Shown: piece after piece, positions 32,886 through 45,676 of the stretch
Numbering within the stretch: position 1 is the stretch's first letter
How the letters are laid out: the number at the start of each line of letters is the position of its first letter
Assembly (NCBI GenBank): GCA_010015805.1
Contig: ML978121.1
Coordinates: 2,356,001-2,420,000 of the forward strand
Origin: Rhizodiscina lignyota
Taxonomy: Eukaryota > Ascomycota > Dothideomycetes > Aulographales > Rhizodiscinaceae
DNA: 64,000 nucleotides
Direction of reading: 5' to 3'
The notes under the pieces: generated by a model
The model's input: only the letters and a program-made list of their open reading frames with translations
The model's database searches: none
What the model was told of the DNA's origin: nothing
Position numbers and translations under genes: made by a program

Positions 32886-33358
32886 TACATAATTATGTAG
32901 ATTGTGCGCGTAGTTAAACGCCCATTGCTGATGCTACAAAGTATACATGCGCATCGAGAAAAGTCGTTGAAGTACGCGTGACCCTAATCCTAATCCGGCT
33001 AGATGTTGCTTATGTTATCGAACCCCGACGACCTCAGGTCTTGGCATTCAATCATCGGGCGCCGAAAGCCTCACTCTTCTTCCGTCATCGCCATTTCCAA
33101 CACCACTGCACGCAATCTTCGAAAAGGAACGCGCCTGAGCGACGCGCGCCGCGCTCTTCGACGGTTGACGGACTTGATACGCCTTCGCTCCTCGCGCATC
33201 GCACCTACCTCCGCGCGACACCTCCGCTTGCTTCCCCAACCAACATGGTAGTACGCGGACCGAGCAAACACGGCGCATAGCAAGCGCAACCCTTTCCAAC
33301 TTGCATCACCTCCCGAGACTCCTAGCCCAGTACCCCTCTCGCCTTCCGACACGCAAAG
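32886..33358. promoter_or_regulatory. Intergenic region and SPT20 promoter
   Basis: Between two genes in the same direction. The last 300 bp are C-rich on the plus strand, as usual for a fungal 5' UTR. No gene is seen. Confidence 0.4.
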
Positions 33359-36300
33359 ATGGCAACTACAACAGTTGCCAAGCCCCCGCAGACTTTGCGC
33401 CAGAGGCGGGAGGCCCAGCGACCGAGCATTGCGCGCACGACTACCAGGGCAGGCACCACAGAAGCCATGGAACCGAATAACAGGAGTCTGCCAGAGCCAC
33501 TAGGTAAGGACAGCTTTGTATACTATCTTTCGCACTGAATGAGCTGACAATGGCTGCAGTTCGGGATCAGGACTACATCCTCCGCAAGTTCAGCGGCTGC
33601 CCACCCTCCCTCATCGTCCACCTACACCCCAACTTCTTCCGATTCGACCAGCAAGATGGCAGCTTCAGCTATAAGTCACCTCTCAGAGAATTCCTCGAGC
33701 ACGTCAAAGCGAAGACGGTACCGCACAATATGCTGGAGGAGCTTTTCTCAGGCAATGTGACATTCTACGATGACTGTCTCATCGTGCAAATCCACGACCA
33801 CAAGACCGGCGTGACTGCCCCATCTTCGACAGCATCGACCATGTCAGGTAATAACAAAAGCTCGCCGTTCTCGGTTCACAATTGGAATGAATACGTCACG
33901 CCATCACCTTACGTCCCCTTCCCAGATCGAACAGAGACAAAAGCACAGTCACAGTCCACGAAAGCGACACCTGAGAAGCCTGAGCCGTCATCAAATGGCA
34001 AGGAAGCGAACAAGGAAAACATGCCGGCTCCGGATCAACCGGCGTCTGGTCAAAAGAAGCCACAAAAGCCCAGGATCTTTACGACCGTTCTATTCCCCAC
34101 AGACAGAACAAGACTCGAAGAGCAGAGTATTTTGATGCGGACCCCGTATACCGATTCACGAGCGAACAAGCGTCAAGGTAGCATTCCCAATGGCAGTAGA
34201 GATGGAGCAACACCGACGATGCCTCACCCTCCGACTCCACTAGCTTCAGTCCCGTCCACGCCGCTCTTACCTAAAGGTCCCCCTGCAAAGCGACAGAAGA
34301 TGATTCTTGACGAGAGCAATGTACACGAGTTCGAGGCCGAGGTGCTCAGGCAAACTCAGCCTGTTCTCTATTTGAATCCCGCGAAGGACTTCCAGGAATC
34401 GCTAGATATTCTTGCCGCGTTGAAAGGCCCCATTCAGATTCCCACTCCTCCCGCACCAAGGGGCCGTAAGCGGACGACAGCCGAACTCGCTGCAGATGAA
34501 GCGCTAGCCGCAAATGAGGAGCGGTTCATGCTCACTTGTGATGACCGCGTTGTTCCTATCCTTGCTAATGCTGCTGGCGGAACAGGTAATGCAGCTTCAG
34601 AAGGCCAAGGGCCGACCAAGACATTCGAAGCTACATTCTCAAGATTCAAAACGCTGGAGAACATTAAGATGCGGCATGAGGAGCAAGAGAGGCAGAAGAA
34701 AGAGGATGAGGCAAGACAGAACTTGCTCAAGGTGCAGCAACGAGAGTCAGAAGCGGCAAGACGCAAAGTCGAATTGGAGCAGCAACAACAGCAGGAGGTG
34801 CAACAGAAGCAGAGACTTGCCCAGGAAGGGCGGCAACAAGCGCTGGCTGCGCAGCAGAACCAGAATCAAGAGCAAATGCGACTCATGCATCAAGCTCAAG
34901 CTCATGCGAAGGCGCAGCAAGCACAAGTTCAGATGGCCGCACAGCAGAATCAACACCAACACCCACAACATCCACAGATCTCGCAGGCTTCTTCAGGACC
35001 ACAGATGTCTCCAGTGATTCGGCAACAGACGCCAATGACGCAAAATTCATCTCCTGTCATCAATGGCAATCCTATGATGTCGCAACCAATGACAAGTGTC
35101 CCAATGGCAGCAACAGCCTCGAATCACGGTGGAAGTCAAGGCGCCGGAAGTCCAACTCGACCTGCCTCTGCGGTTTCCCATCATCCAGGAGGAGCACAAG
35201 TCGGTATGGCCCGCCAAATCAGCCAGCAACCGAGTCAACCTGCTCAAAGCGCGCACGGTACTCCCCAGATGAATCGCAGCACACCAAGTATGAACCAGGC
35301 TGTTCCTGCAACTGCTCAACGTATGACACCACAGCCGCGGATGAACCAGCAAGGCAGTCCTGCCACAGGCGTAGCACAAACTCCGGTAATGATGTCAACA
35401 CCTCAGATGCAGCAGGCGGTGATGGCTCAAGGAATGGCTCAAGGAATGTCGCAACAACAGCAGATGATGATGATGCAGCAAATGCGACAGCGGCAGCAAC
35501 AGATGCAAGCACAGCAGGCCGCTATGCACGGCTCTCCTCAGCCAGTCAACAACGACCACATGGCGCAAATCATGGCTCTGCAGAACCAGCAACGAAACGT
35601 ACAAGCCCAACAAGCTGCGATGATGGGCATGCCACCCGGACAGCAAATGGGTAATACGAACGCAGAATACCAGGCTCGCCTGCGACAGCAACAGATGGCG
35701 CAGATACAGCGCATGAGCCAACAACAAAATATGCAGAATGGTCATGCAATGTCAAACTCTCCCGGCGCCAACCAAATGGTCCCCCAGATGTCACAGCAAG
35801 GCCAGCAGATGGGTCAACAAATGAGCCACATGGGACAAAACAACATGCAGCAGAGGCCAGGAAGCCCACCAAACCCGCAGCAGCAACAGCACAATCAAAC
35901 CGACGTCATCCGTGAGCGAATTGCGGCAGAGTGGAAGCAGCGAATGACGGCAGAGGTTAACAAAGCGCGCCAACAGGGAGCCACTGACCATCAATGTCAG
36001 CAAATTGCCAACAGGTACCAGGCAAACTTTGGGAAGTACTATCAAGAGCGCTTGACGCAGATCATGAACCAGCGGCGCATGCAGGCCGCGAGGCAGATGG
36101 GTGGCGCCAACATGGGGCAGGGGATGAATGGCATGCAGAACATGATGGGCAATGGTATGCAGCAGAACGGCATGGCTGGCCAGGGCCAAGGGACTCCGAA
36201 CGGCGTCGATCCCAACTATGTGGCTCAGCTGCAGCAGCAACAGCGTCTGATGGCCGCGAGGCAGGCGGCCCAGGCCCAGCAGCAGGCGGCGCAGATGCAG

Positions 36301-36399
36301 CAAATGCAGGGCATGCAGATGGGCTTCAATGGCATGGGGAACATGAATGGCATGCAAATGAACATGAACAACATGGGTATGGGCGGACGGATGCAGTAA
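33359..36399 (+). CDS. SPT20: SAGA complex subunit Spt20
   Basis: Two exons (33359-33503 and 33560-36399; 56-nt intron, GTAAGG donor) give 994 aa. The Spt20 domain starts right after the intron: RDQDYILRKFSGCPPSLIVH, then HPNFFRFDQQDGSFSYKSPL and LIVQIHDHKT, followed by a conserved block near TVLFPTDRTRLEEQSILMRT. From about residue 430 the protein is a long Gln/Met/Asn-rich low-complexity tail with many QQQ and MQQ runs, and a helical IRERIAAEWKQRMTAEVNKA segment near 850. Spt20 is a structural subunit needed for integrity of the SAGA coactivator in the nucleus. The first ATG at 33359 is required because the exon after the intron lacks a good start. The Q/M-rich tail is typical in filamentous fungi. 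Confidence 0.9.
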
Positions 36400-37817
36400 T
36401 TTTTTTTCCTCAAAGACCTGGCTTCGGGAATCGGGAGTATGGATTGTTTGGGACTACCACGCATTGAGAGTTGCCTTTTCGGCGGTTGGGTTTGTACCTC
36501 AGGACTGCTTTGTTTCACTTTGGGACGGATTCTCACGACATTGGCCTTCACGGTAATATCCGGTCACACAGCATTTGGGCGGGCGTTTTTCACAATTTTT
36601 GTCATTGGCTTTTTGCCACTGCGTTGAGACAGTTCTGATCTCCACAACGGCTCCTTTGCCAGCCTTTCTCAATGAGGTCAAGATGGCGCGATGTAATTAC
36701 TACAATTGAAGTCGCTGTCATATGAGCAAAATCGTCTAAGCACTTAAATCTCGCGTGCATCTAAATAGTGCTCCCGAAGTCCAGCGAAGTCGTTCGGATG
36801 TTCCGCGTGAGCAGTGTGGTTCACGCTAGGCGCTGCTCGCGGATAGAAAGCCGTGTGTTCCTGGCCGGAAACATGACGGTGATTGCAGGAAATGTTGGAG
36901 CCGAGTCCCAGGATGTATTCCAGCGAGTACTGCCAAGCACCAAACTTTAAGCCTACGTGCATAGCCGCACGTGGAAAAGCGGGCTTTGTAGTTGAATGTA
37001 GCTAAGTCCGGCTGGTTGGTGGCTGGGCCAAGACCGCCTAAGACCGACAAGCAACGCCATAGAGTCGGCGTCTTACTCTTACCGGAAGATTTCATCTGAA
37101 ATGTTTTTTGATCACGCCTTGGTCGCTTCATACACTTGTGGCCACTGTGGGTCACCGATAGATTCGGCTGTCTGCGGCATTTGGAATCTGGCTCGTACGA
37201 GGGGTGAGACTCTGGAGAAGCTGGAGATGTCGGACTCCGCGAGCCAAGAACTCGGGCGGATTTGCGGAGGGTTTCGAAAGAATTGCGACGTACCCGCAGA
37301 TGTCTTGGTCTTGAACGCATACTGAACATGGCATTGGAACTCAATCTAACAGGCCTGCCGATCACATAGATATACTTCAGCGCCGTCGCCGTCGCTCCCG
37401 TTGTCTATGTATGTACAGGCGTCCCAGGAGATCTCCCTGCAGGACCGGGATTGCACCACGTTTTGTCAGCGCGAATCTGACATCTAGAACGCACAATTGG
37501 ACAAAACACGAAAAGGGATTTGCGGGGAATCTGGAGAGGACGTGATTTCCGGGGAGCTAAAGTGGTCATCGGCGGCAGCCATCCGATGGAAGTTCAACAT
37601 CCACGGACCTGCCGTCCTTGCGAGCTCCTGGACTCCTGGATGCCGTGACCAATTCTGGAGGCGCCGTCTTTTTCCAGTATCCACTGTATTGGGAGCGCAT
37701 ATATGGCTGTTTGACCCCCCTTCTCTTACAATTTCTCCTCTGTGAGCCTGTTCCCGTTCACATCTCCCATCCATCCTCTCCATTTTCCTTGGCTCAGATC
37801 TCCTATACCCAGCAACG
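36400..37817. other. Intergenic region
   Basis: 3' UTR of SPT20 and promoter of the transporter. A 179-codon minus-strand frame at 36826-37365 lacks protein-like composition and was not accepted. No repeat or RNA gene is seen. Confidence 0.4.
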
Positions 37818-39513
37818 ATGGACGAGAAAAGGATTGAAGCAACCCATCCGGGAGAGCCGGAGGTTGCTCCGACTCCAGACTCGCGCGATATTCCCATTGA
37901 GATTTCGCCGGACAAGCTGGAATCTCTCCAGGTTGAGAACCTCGATCTCTCGGAGAAGCCGCTGCCGACCATTGAATTCACGGAGAAGGAGAAGAATGCC
38001 GTGATCAGGAAGCTTGACTGGCGCTTGATGCCTCTTATCTTCGTCCTGTACTCCCTCTCTGTGCTCGATCGGTCGAATCTTGGAAACGCTCGCCTGGCGG
38101 GACTCGTCCAGGATATCGATCTTACTGGCCGGAGATATGATTGGCTCGCAACTGTGTTCTACATCGCCTGTGAGTCCCTTGATCAATCGAGGTATCCCAT
38201 GAGTAGGCTGCTGATACAACAACAGATATCCTGTCACAATGGATGACGATCGGTTGGAAGGCATTCAAGCCGCACCACTGGGCCGCCTTCGCCGTTTTCG
38301 TCTGGGGCTTTGTTTCCACTATCCAGGCTGCCGTGACCAGCTGGGCCGGCTTGATGACCTGCAGAGTGTTCCTCGGTATCATCGAGGCTTGCTACGGTCC
38401 CGGTGTTCCGCTCTATCTGTCCTACTTTTACCCACGTGAGAGACTCGGATTTCGTGTCGGCTTCTTCCTGAGTGGTTCGGCACTCGCCAACGCCTATGGT
38501 GGCGCCCTCGCGTACGGTATCTCGCAAGCACGTGGTAGCATTGCGCCCTGGCAGATTCTGTTCATTGTGGAGGGCGTGCCGACTTGTGTCCTGGCAGTCT
38601 TCGCGTTCTTCTGGTTACCGGATTCACCCGAAACTTGCACTTTCTTGTCTGAGCGTGAGCGCGAAATCGCGATTGCAATCTCTCAACAGCAGCCTGGTGA
38701 TAGATCTGGCAAGAAGGGTCTGGACTCAAAGCAGCTGTTGGCATCGTTGATGGATCCCCGATGTAAGTCCCAACATATTGTCCGAATGAGACCAATTGCT
38801 AACAGAGCATAGCCTACCTCCCAGGTCTTTGCTACTTCGGGGCCAACATCTGCTTCGCTTCGCTGCCCCTCTTCGTCCCAACCATCATTTCGCAGATGGG
38901 TGCCTTCACGTCAATCCAGTCGCAAGGTCTCAGCGCTCCGCCATATCTGCTTACGTTCTTTGTCATCTGCTTCATCGCATGGGTATCAGACAAAGTCAAC
39001 TTCCGTGGACCTTTCGTCGCCGGCTTCGGCCTCGTTGGTGCCGTTGGCTACATTATTCTGGGCACGACTACTGGTGTTGGGCCCCGCTACTTCGGACTGT
39101 TCTTGGCTGCGATGATTTTCACATCCGTGGCGCAGCTGTTAGTCTGGGTGGGAAATACGCATGCCACAGACTCGAAGCGTGCAGGTGGTCTTGCGATTCT
39201 CGCAACCTTCGGCCAGTGTGGACCAGTCTTGGGGTGAGTTCGTCCCAATTGGAGTTGATTGATAAATTACTGACGAGAGTCCAGAACGAACGTATTCCCG
39301 ACCACTGATGCGCCATATTATAGGAAGGGCATGTGGGTCTCTTGCGGTGGTTGTTTGATTGTCTTCGTGTGCGGTACAATCCAGAGCATCTGTTTGTATC
39401 TGGAGAATAGGCACCTAGACAAGAAGTACGGGAAGGTCGAGAAGGGCGCGGCGCAGCATTTCGAGGTCACGACGAAGGATGGAACCGATCCTCGGTTTAG
39501 ATATGTGATCTGA
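37818..39513 (+). CDS. MFS transporter, Dal5/anion:cation symporter type
   Basis: Four exons (37818-38169, 38226-38762, 38813-39233, 39285-39513; introns of 56, 50 and 51 nt) give 512 aa. After a 65-residue hydrophilic start, KLDWRLMPLIFVLYSLSVLD and DRSNLGNARLAG mark the beginning of the major facilitator fold of the allantoate-permease (ACS) family. RVFLGIIEACYGPGVPLYLS and FYPRERLGFRVGFF are the family's signature loops, and the C-terminal half includes LGTNVFPTTDAPYYRKGMWV. About 12 membrane spans can be counted. Such transporters take up organic anions, vitamins or small peptides at the plasma membrane; the substrate here is unknown. It lies 1.6 kb upstream of the monooxygenase fusion, same direction. 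Confidence 0.92.
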
Positions 39514-41119
39514 TCTGATTGTCAGAGACCCGCCACATCTGGTCCGCTGGCATCCGACGGTAATAGACACTCATATGAAATATGACATGAGATTACATGT
39601 TTAAGATATCCCAATGGTATATCCCGTGCAAGAGAGGCCCGATAAGTACTTCAGAAGTCGTTTGTGAATTCATTCTTATCGTTGGATGTGAATTTCTTGA
39701 ACCAAGGATGACGACCCAGCCAATCAACGCTTGTCCCACCTCTTTGGTATACATTTGTTACGAAAAGGAAAAGAAGAAGGGCGGTGGCACGTGCAAGAAG
39801 GATCTCGAACGTCTTACCTGGCTGACAACATGCTGAGTTGCGCGAAATCCTTCCAGTCATATTTCTTCTTCTCTGAATATAAGCCATTCACTTCCCCATT
39901 GTTTCGGGATGAACAATTGAGCCGCCTTCGATGATGGAGTAATTTCTGTCCGCGCAATTGTCAGCCTATGGAAGTGGGAAAGGATCACATGCTGATCTTG
40001 CCTCTCTCGGCTATCGTATCATATCGTACAAGCGACTCATAATCTGATTGAACGTGCTCAAAGAGCGAAGAAAAGGACGTGATCATAAAGGTGGTTCGTG
40101 AATATCTCTACAGGTAAAGAAGGTGAGTAACACGGTAGACGTTACCCTGTTACAGTCATACACGCATAGTGGAGAGCAACGGAAACGGGCATAAGTCTTG
40201 GCCGGGGAAAGGCCGGGGACAGCGAGCAGATCGTGTAGTGCAGACCACGGTAGTCTTGATAGAGCAAGGAGCTTGGTGCTAACTCATCTCAATGGTCTCT
40301 TCTAGTTGATACCGTATACGAGGATCATTTCCTTTAGTCGTATCCAACTTCGTACCGACCTGTGTTTCGTCCCGTCGTCTTCGGCCGCCGCAGGCTGCCG
40401 CGTGATTTCAGCATCTTTCGTGCGTAAGGGCTTCAGCCCCTCGAGACTCCCATGTCATGAAACATATCATTGGGGATTCACCATGCGCCGCTAACTTTAA
40501 GTTGCGTATATCGATGAGTGGTACGGATACTTAGCTTTTAGGCCTGCGCGTCACGCCCATAAGGCTGAGAGAAGTCTTCAGCTTGCACCTACTTCAACTG
40601 AGCCCTCAGCTCTTTCGCTAACGCAATTGCTACGGTGAGCTAAGGTTATTCGCGAATTGGCATCTGCCTTGGGCATATTTCGGCGACTATTTCTCTTCTT
40701 AAATATCAGAACCGAGCCCGCCTTCCCTCAGAGTTCCAGTCCTTCCAGTTGATTACCCGAGCAATCGGTCGATGATACTCTGCCTCTCAAAGTCTCCGTA
40801 CTCTGTAACCTATTTCACAACTTCACTTTTACTACCCTAAGCTGGCTATCAGAGTGGCTGAATTGGAATCTCCTAGCAAAAATTTCTGTCTGACTGTATC
40901 TCGAGCATTTCCGACCCCTCCGACAGCTCTACACATAGCTTGTGAGCCACGTCCACTGAGACAGGTTGATTAAAGCCAATTTCGAAGCTAGGCCTCGCAG
41001 AAATTCGGCCACATCCTTTGCTGTTTATACGCTAGTCCTAGCGTCAAGCCGGACACTGGGTCGCCCAAACGCTGTGTTGATCGCTTCGAAACCACTGTCA
41101 GGGACCGACCACAGCAATC
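39514..41119. other. Intergenic region upstream of monooxygenase fusion
   Basis: About 1.6 kb without a convincing gene. A TATA-like TTAAATAT lies near 40,699 and the following 400 bp are pyrimidine-rich, as in a promoter with a long 5' UTR. No tRNA is seen. Confidence 0.4.
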
Positions 41120-43726
41120 ATGTCGAATCAGAACAACTCCAAGGACTTCAAAGTCTTAATAGCAGGAGCTGGAATTGCCGGCCTTACTCTTGCGAATTGT
41201 CTGGAGCTTGCCGGAATCGACTATCTTCTACTCGAAGCAAAAGACGTCATTGCGCCGACGCTTGGTGCTGGCGTCGCCCTCGGCGCGATGTCACTCCCAG
41301 TTCTCGATCAGATTGGAGTCATTGATGAATTCCACAACCTGACTATATCGGCGTCTTACATGACAATCCATAGCGGGGACGGCAGCGTCAATATGCATTA
41401 TGACACATTGCGGCTTGGCGAGATTAGGTTAGAATAAGGGTGCCTCCCGTTCTTTATTGAAAGCTAACGCAACAATAGAACTGGATATCGGAGAGGTTTC
41501 TTGGAGGGTGGCGAGGTCCTCAAGATGTTGCATGACCAAATTCCAAATAAGGAGCAGAAGGTGCTCAGGAACAAGCAAATCTCAAAGGTAGCTCATACCA
41601 AGGACGGTGTTACTGTCCACTGCACCGATGGCTCAACCTACGATGCAGACCTCATAGCAGGCACAGATGGAGTCCACAGCAAAGTGCGTGCAGAAATGTG
41701 GAGATCCGCAAACGAGCAAGAGCCTGGCGCCATACCTGAGTCGGACCAGAAGCTTCTTACCGCCACATTCAACACCATGTACGGCGTCTGCACGCCAATT
41801 GAAGGGCTTGACTCTTCCTCGTTTCACTTTATATTCTCTCAGGGACTGGCGATATTATACGCGGTGGCACAGAACGACCGTGCTTTTTTCGGCGTCTGGA
41901 AGAAGATGGACAAGAAGTACGAAGTTGGATCAAAGCGATATTCGTCCGACGATGCCGACAGGTACGCTAAAGAGATTGGTGACACGCCATTGCTGCCAAA
42001 TGGAGCCATGAAGTTCCGGGATATATACAAGCACGCCACTCATCTAGCGCTTGTGCCAACAGAAGAGGGAATACACGAGCACTGCATCTGGGGTCGATTC
42101 GCAATGCTCGGTGATAGTGTCCACAAGGTGACACCATCCAATGGCGAAGGCGCAAATATCGCAATCACTTCTGCCGCAGCGTTAACGAACACGTTGAAGG
42201 AATTGCTGGAGAGATCCAAAGGCCGAAAGCCGACTTACGATGAATTAAAGAAGGCTCTTAAGGAAGAGTATATGGATCCTCGACAAGAGAAAATTGCGTC
42301 AATCGTCGGGCAGGCGAACCAGCACACTAGAGTGATCACCAGGGACAATTTTATCATCAGATTCTTGTTGGATTATATCATGCCGAATTACGGACCAGAC
42401 GGCGGCTTCGAGCGAATAATGGACATGGAAATCGCGCCTGACATTCTCAACTTTGTACCTGTACCTGAGCGCGCGATAAATGGTACGATGGGTTACAACA
42501 AACTGCTGGGCGCCGGCAACAATCCAGACAAAGCAGCAGGAAACAGGTGGCTTCTCGCACTTCCGTTTATTGGGCTTATGGTCCTTGCTGTTGGCAGAAT
42601 GGATCCCACAAATGCGCTTGGCGAAATCATGGGTACTCTTCAAAAAGGTTCCGTCGAATGGAGTTCCGGATCCATTCCTGTCTACGACTCATTCTTCGGT
42701 ATCAAGGCGGTCGATGACTTCGTTAAAGTTGTAACAACCTTCTTCGCGCCCTGGACGCTCGGTTATGACCAGATTGGCTCCTGGCAGGCTCTGCAATTCC
42801 TTGTCGACGTTGCCCCTCTCTACGCAATCATGCTGTTCGAATCCAATCGACGCGGCAACGTCTTCACACCTCTCAGAATTCCTGTGCTCTTTGCACTTGC
42901 CGCTCAGTACCTGGGCGCTGGCTTCGTTTTCCAGCTTTACTACTTCTTCGCCTACGCTATGTCTCCTCTCAGGAAGTACAACGCTGCGGACAATCGACTC
43001 ACGGACCTGCAGTACACGAAAACTGTCCTCCCAGCGGTTGTCCTCGGCTTTTACCTACCGACGTACCTCTCCCTTGCAGTGCCAACAAACATTGGCCCGT
43101 TTAGTATCGGACCCTTTACCTTTGGACCAACATCGCTCGAGACACGTTACTGGTGGAGCTACGTGTGGCAGCTCTTCCCGGTATGGGTCTGGGCTATCCA
43201 GAAATTCCTCGCATGGGGCTTCGTCAACGACACGGTGCGCTGGGATCGCCTATATGCTCCAAAGCGCGATCTCCCATTCATCCGCACGACTGTCTACGGC
43301 TTTTCCGCCGTCTCAGCAGCAATGTGGTGGTACAATCTGACCCAATGTCCATTTTCGCTGTACGACGTCTACGTGCCGGTCTGGACTCCACCCGCCGACT
43401 TCATCCAGAATATTGATAATTTCATGAAGTGGGACTACATCCTCATCTACACCGGTTGTTTCCTCTGGCTTGCGCTGCTGTTCCGTGATCTCAAGACCTG
43501 GGAGATGCTGAGGGCTAGTTGGTTGAGCCTCATCCTCACAGCTGCGGTGACGATTGCGGCGACTGGTCCTGGCGGAGCAGCGGCACTGGCGTGGTTATGG
43601 CGCGAGGAGACGATGGCGAGCGAGAAGATGAAGGGAACTTTGACCAAGGATGGATGGAAGGGCGTTGAGGGCGGTGAGATAAGACCGAGCTCTGTAAATG
43701 GGAAGGTTAATGATCGGAAGAAGTGA
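41120..43726 (+). CDS. FAD monooxygenase fused to multi-span membrane domain
   Basis: Two exons (41120-41427 and 41479-43726; 51-nt intron) give 851 aa. Residues 10-450 are a group A flavoprotein monooxygenase: the dinucleotide motif GAGIAG at 16-21, the DG motif in AGTDGVHSKVR (Asp166), and the GD motif in AMLGDSVHKVTPSNGEGANI (Asp315). From about residue 457 to 830 there are roughly seven or eight hydrophobic spans (for example WLLALPFIGLMVLAVG, IPVLFALAAQYLGAGFVFQL, WDYILIYTGCFLWLALLF) with conserved-looking Trp/Tyr-rich loops. PaxM-like enzymes of fungal meroterpenoid pathways are related to the first part; the membrane part resembles integral membrane proteins found in such clusters, but I cannot place it in a named cyclase family. 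No other pathway gene is evident nearby except the transporter upstream. Substrate unknown. Confidence 0.88.
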
Positions 43727-44059
43727 GCGTTGGTTTGGGCAGGAGACTACGATGGCTCCTTCATGGGAGTACCGCAAACCTCCGAGGGTATAAATCGAAC
43801 ATGCGCAAAGCTTGGTGATAATACCGAACTCCCCTCAGATAACAAGATGATGAACTTAGTTTCTTCCGGTAATTGATTATTACTACATAATCTGCAAAGA
43901 CAGATTCAGTGCTTCCAGCAAGTTCGGGCTTCAGAACGTGCACTTGCCACGCCTTTCAGAGTTATTCGCACAGGATATCCGCTTGAAAAAAAAAGACCCC
44001 CTTCGCCATAATGAAAGTGAACAGTGTGTTCCGAATGTCCCTCCTACGAGCCCGAGGCT
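43727..44059. other. Convergent intergenic region
   Basis: 3' sides of the monooxygenase fusion and the DUF2235 gene, with an A9 run near 43,986. Nothing else is seen. Confidence 0.4.
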
Positions 44060-45676
44060 TCAATTACCAAACAACTCCGCCTTGCAACTCGGATCTACCA
44101 TCTCGAGCAACTCCAGCTCAAACTTTCCCAGCTCATCCTCCACCATCACCTTTCCTTGGCCATCCGCAGCCTTGCCCACATACGTCCACTTGACGCCATC
44201 TTCTTCTACCGCTCCATCCTCACTGCTTCTGAATTTCGACGCAGAACTCGTCTGCAACGCCCACTCCCCTAATGCTTTACACTGATACGCCGCCTTCCCA
44301 TCCGCATTCTTCCCACCCAGCTTATACCTCGCCCTGACACTCGCATGCACCATCTCATTCGTGTGCTGCAGCATCTCGCCCTCGATCGGCATTCCCGTCT
44401 TGTAGTCCGTGCGGTGGTACCTATCGGGCGTGCGCATGACGCTGCCGAGCCATTTGTAGAGGGTGGTGAGGGAGTTGTAGATGGGGCCGCAGCCCCAGCG
44501 GGGGGAGGTGATCTTTTGGGATTGGTTGTACGCGCGGTTGAGCGCGGTTTGGGTGGAGAGGTAGTTGCGGTCGAAGGAAATCCATTGCGAGAGGTTGGAC
44601 ATCATCCAGGCGAGGGAGATGTCTGCTACGCTCTGAGGAGAGGGTTAGCTTCAAGGTCATTTGACAGAGTATGAGCGCAATGGCTTACTGTATCCGGGCT
44701 GCCGCTGCCACCGCCGATGTTGCTGTGTGAACCGGCAAACCAGACCTGCTTAAGCTTCTAATCGAACACATTAGTACCGTATCATGAACCGGTCTAGCAG
44801 CTCGCTCACCGTTTGGCACCCATCACGCCGCTCCCAGACTGCAGGCGTGAATGCAGACCTGTGCTCATCAAGAGCAAGAGCCTGAAAGGCGTATTGAATA
44901 TGGTTATCAAGCGTAGTGTCATAGAACTGATACTCCTGAAACGCAGTCTTGCCGAACAAATTCTGGAGCCAGGGATGAATCGGCATGCCCAAAGCACCTA
45001 CTGTGTCCCAAACACCGATTGCCGTGATTTCCACTTCTTGGGCAAGGCCGCAGTTCAGCAACTCTAGACGATAGGAATCAAGATAGCTCTGGAGCTTGGC
45101 CGGGTCAGCTTTCAGAGTGAAGTCTTTGTTGACGATAGGTAGTTTCGGCTTGTATCCAGCGACTCCCGCATTTTCGTAGTCGGAGAAGCAGTCATAGAAG
45201 TTCCGCATGCCGTCCTTCGTCAGCAGACCAATGCTGCCAAGCATGCCACCAATGCTACGCGCTGTGAACGCGCCTCTCGAGAAGCCCACAAGGAAAATAG
45301 AGTCGCCGTCCATGTAATTGTTGGCGAGGAAGCCGTACGCCTCTCGAATGTTCTCTGAGAGTCCGGCGCCGGTCGCACCAGCGTAGAGATGGTCGAGCAT
45401 TGATATGGAGGTGCTGCCGACTCCTGCTTGATAGTAGACAACTTGAGCTTTGTGGTTCTCATCCTCTGGCAATGTGGCGCGGGTGAGATGCGTCACGTTT
45501 GACGGAGATTGGAGGCTGCCGTTCGAGAACATGCCGCCCTTCTCAAAGCCATTATCGCTGTTATCCCAGGTGCCTAGTCGCGTTAGTATCAAGAATACGA
45601 TGGCTTCAGATGACATTGGATTACCATCGCAACAGATGATGATCTTTTTGGACTGGTGTTCCAAAGCAGGCGCCAT
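44060..45676 (-). CDS. DUF2235 lipase-like hydrolase
   Basis: Four exons (45676-45625, 45573-44810, 44757-44689, 44632-44060; introns of 51, 52 and 56 nt) give 485 aa. The first intron splits the CCDGTWDNSDNG motif, which confirms the start at 45676. An alpha/beta-hydrolase fold is shown by the nucleophile elbow GFSRGA (Ser116), Asp207 in IGVWDTVGALG and His283 in FAGSHSNIGGG, the Ser-Asp-His arrangement of the DUF2235 family (related in fold to bacterial Tle1 phospholipases). The C-terminal third is an alpha/beta add-on with PRWGCGPIYNSLTTLYKWLG. No signal peptide or membrane span, so cytosolic. Activity on phospholipid or other esters is inferred. It is divergent from SEC63. Confidence 0.88.

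Noticed and set aside
36826-37365. 179-codon minus-strand frame between SPT20 and the transporter
   Set aside because: Composition lacks protein character and no start or splice context supports it.
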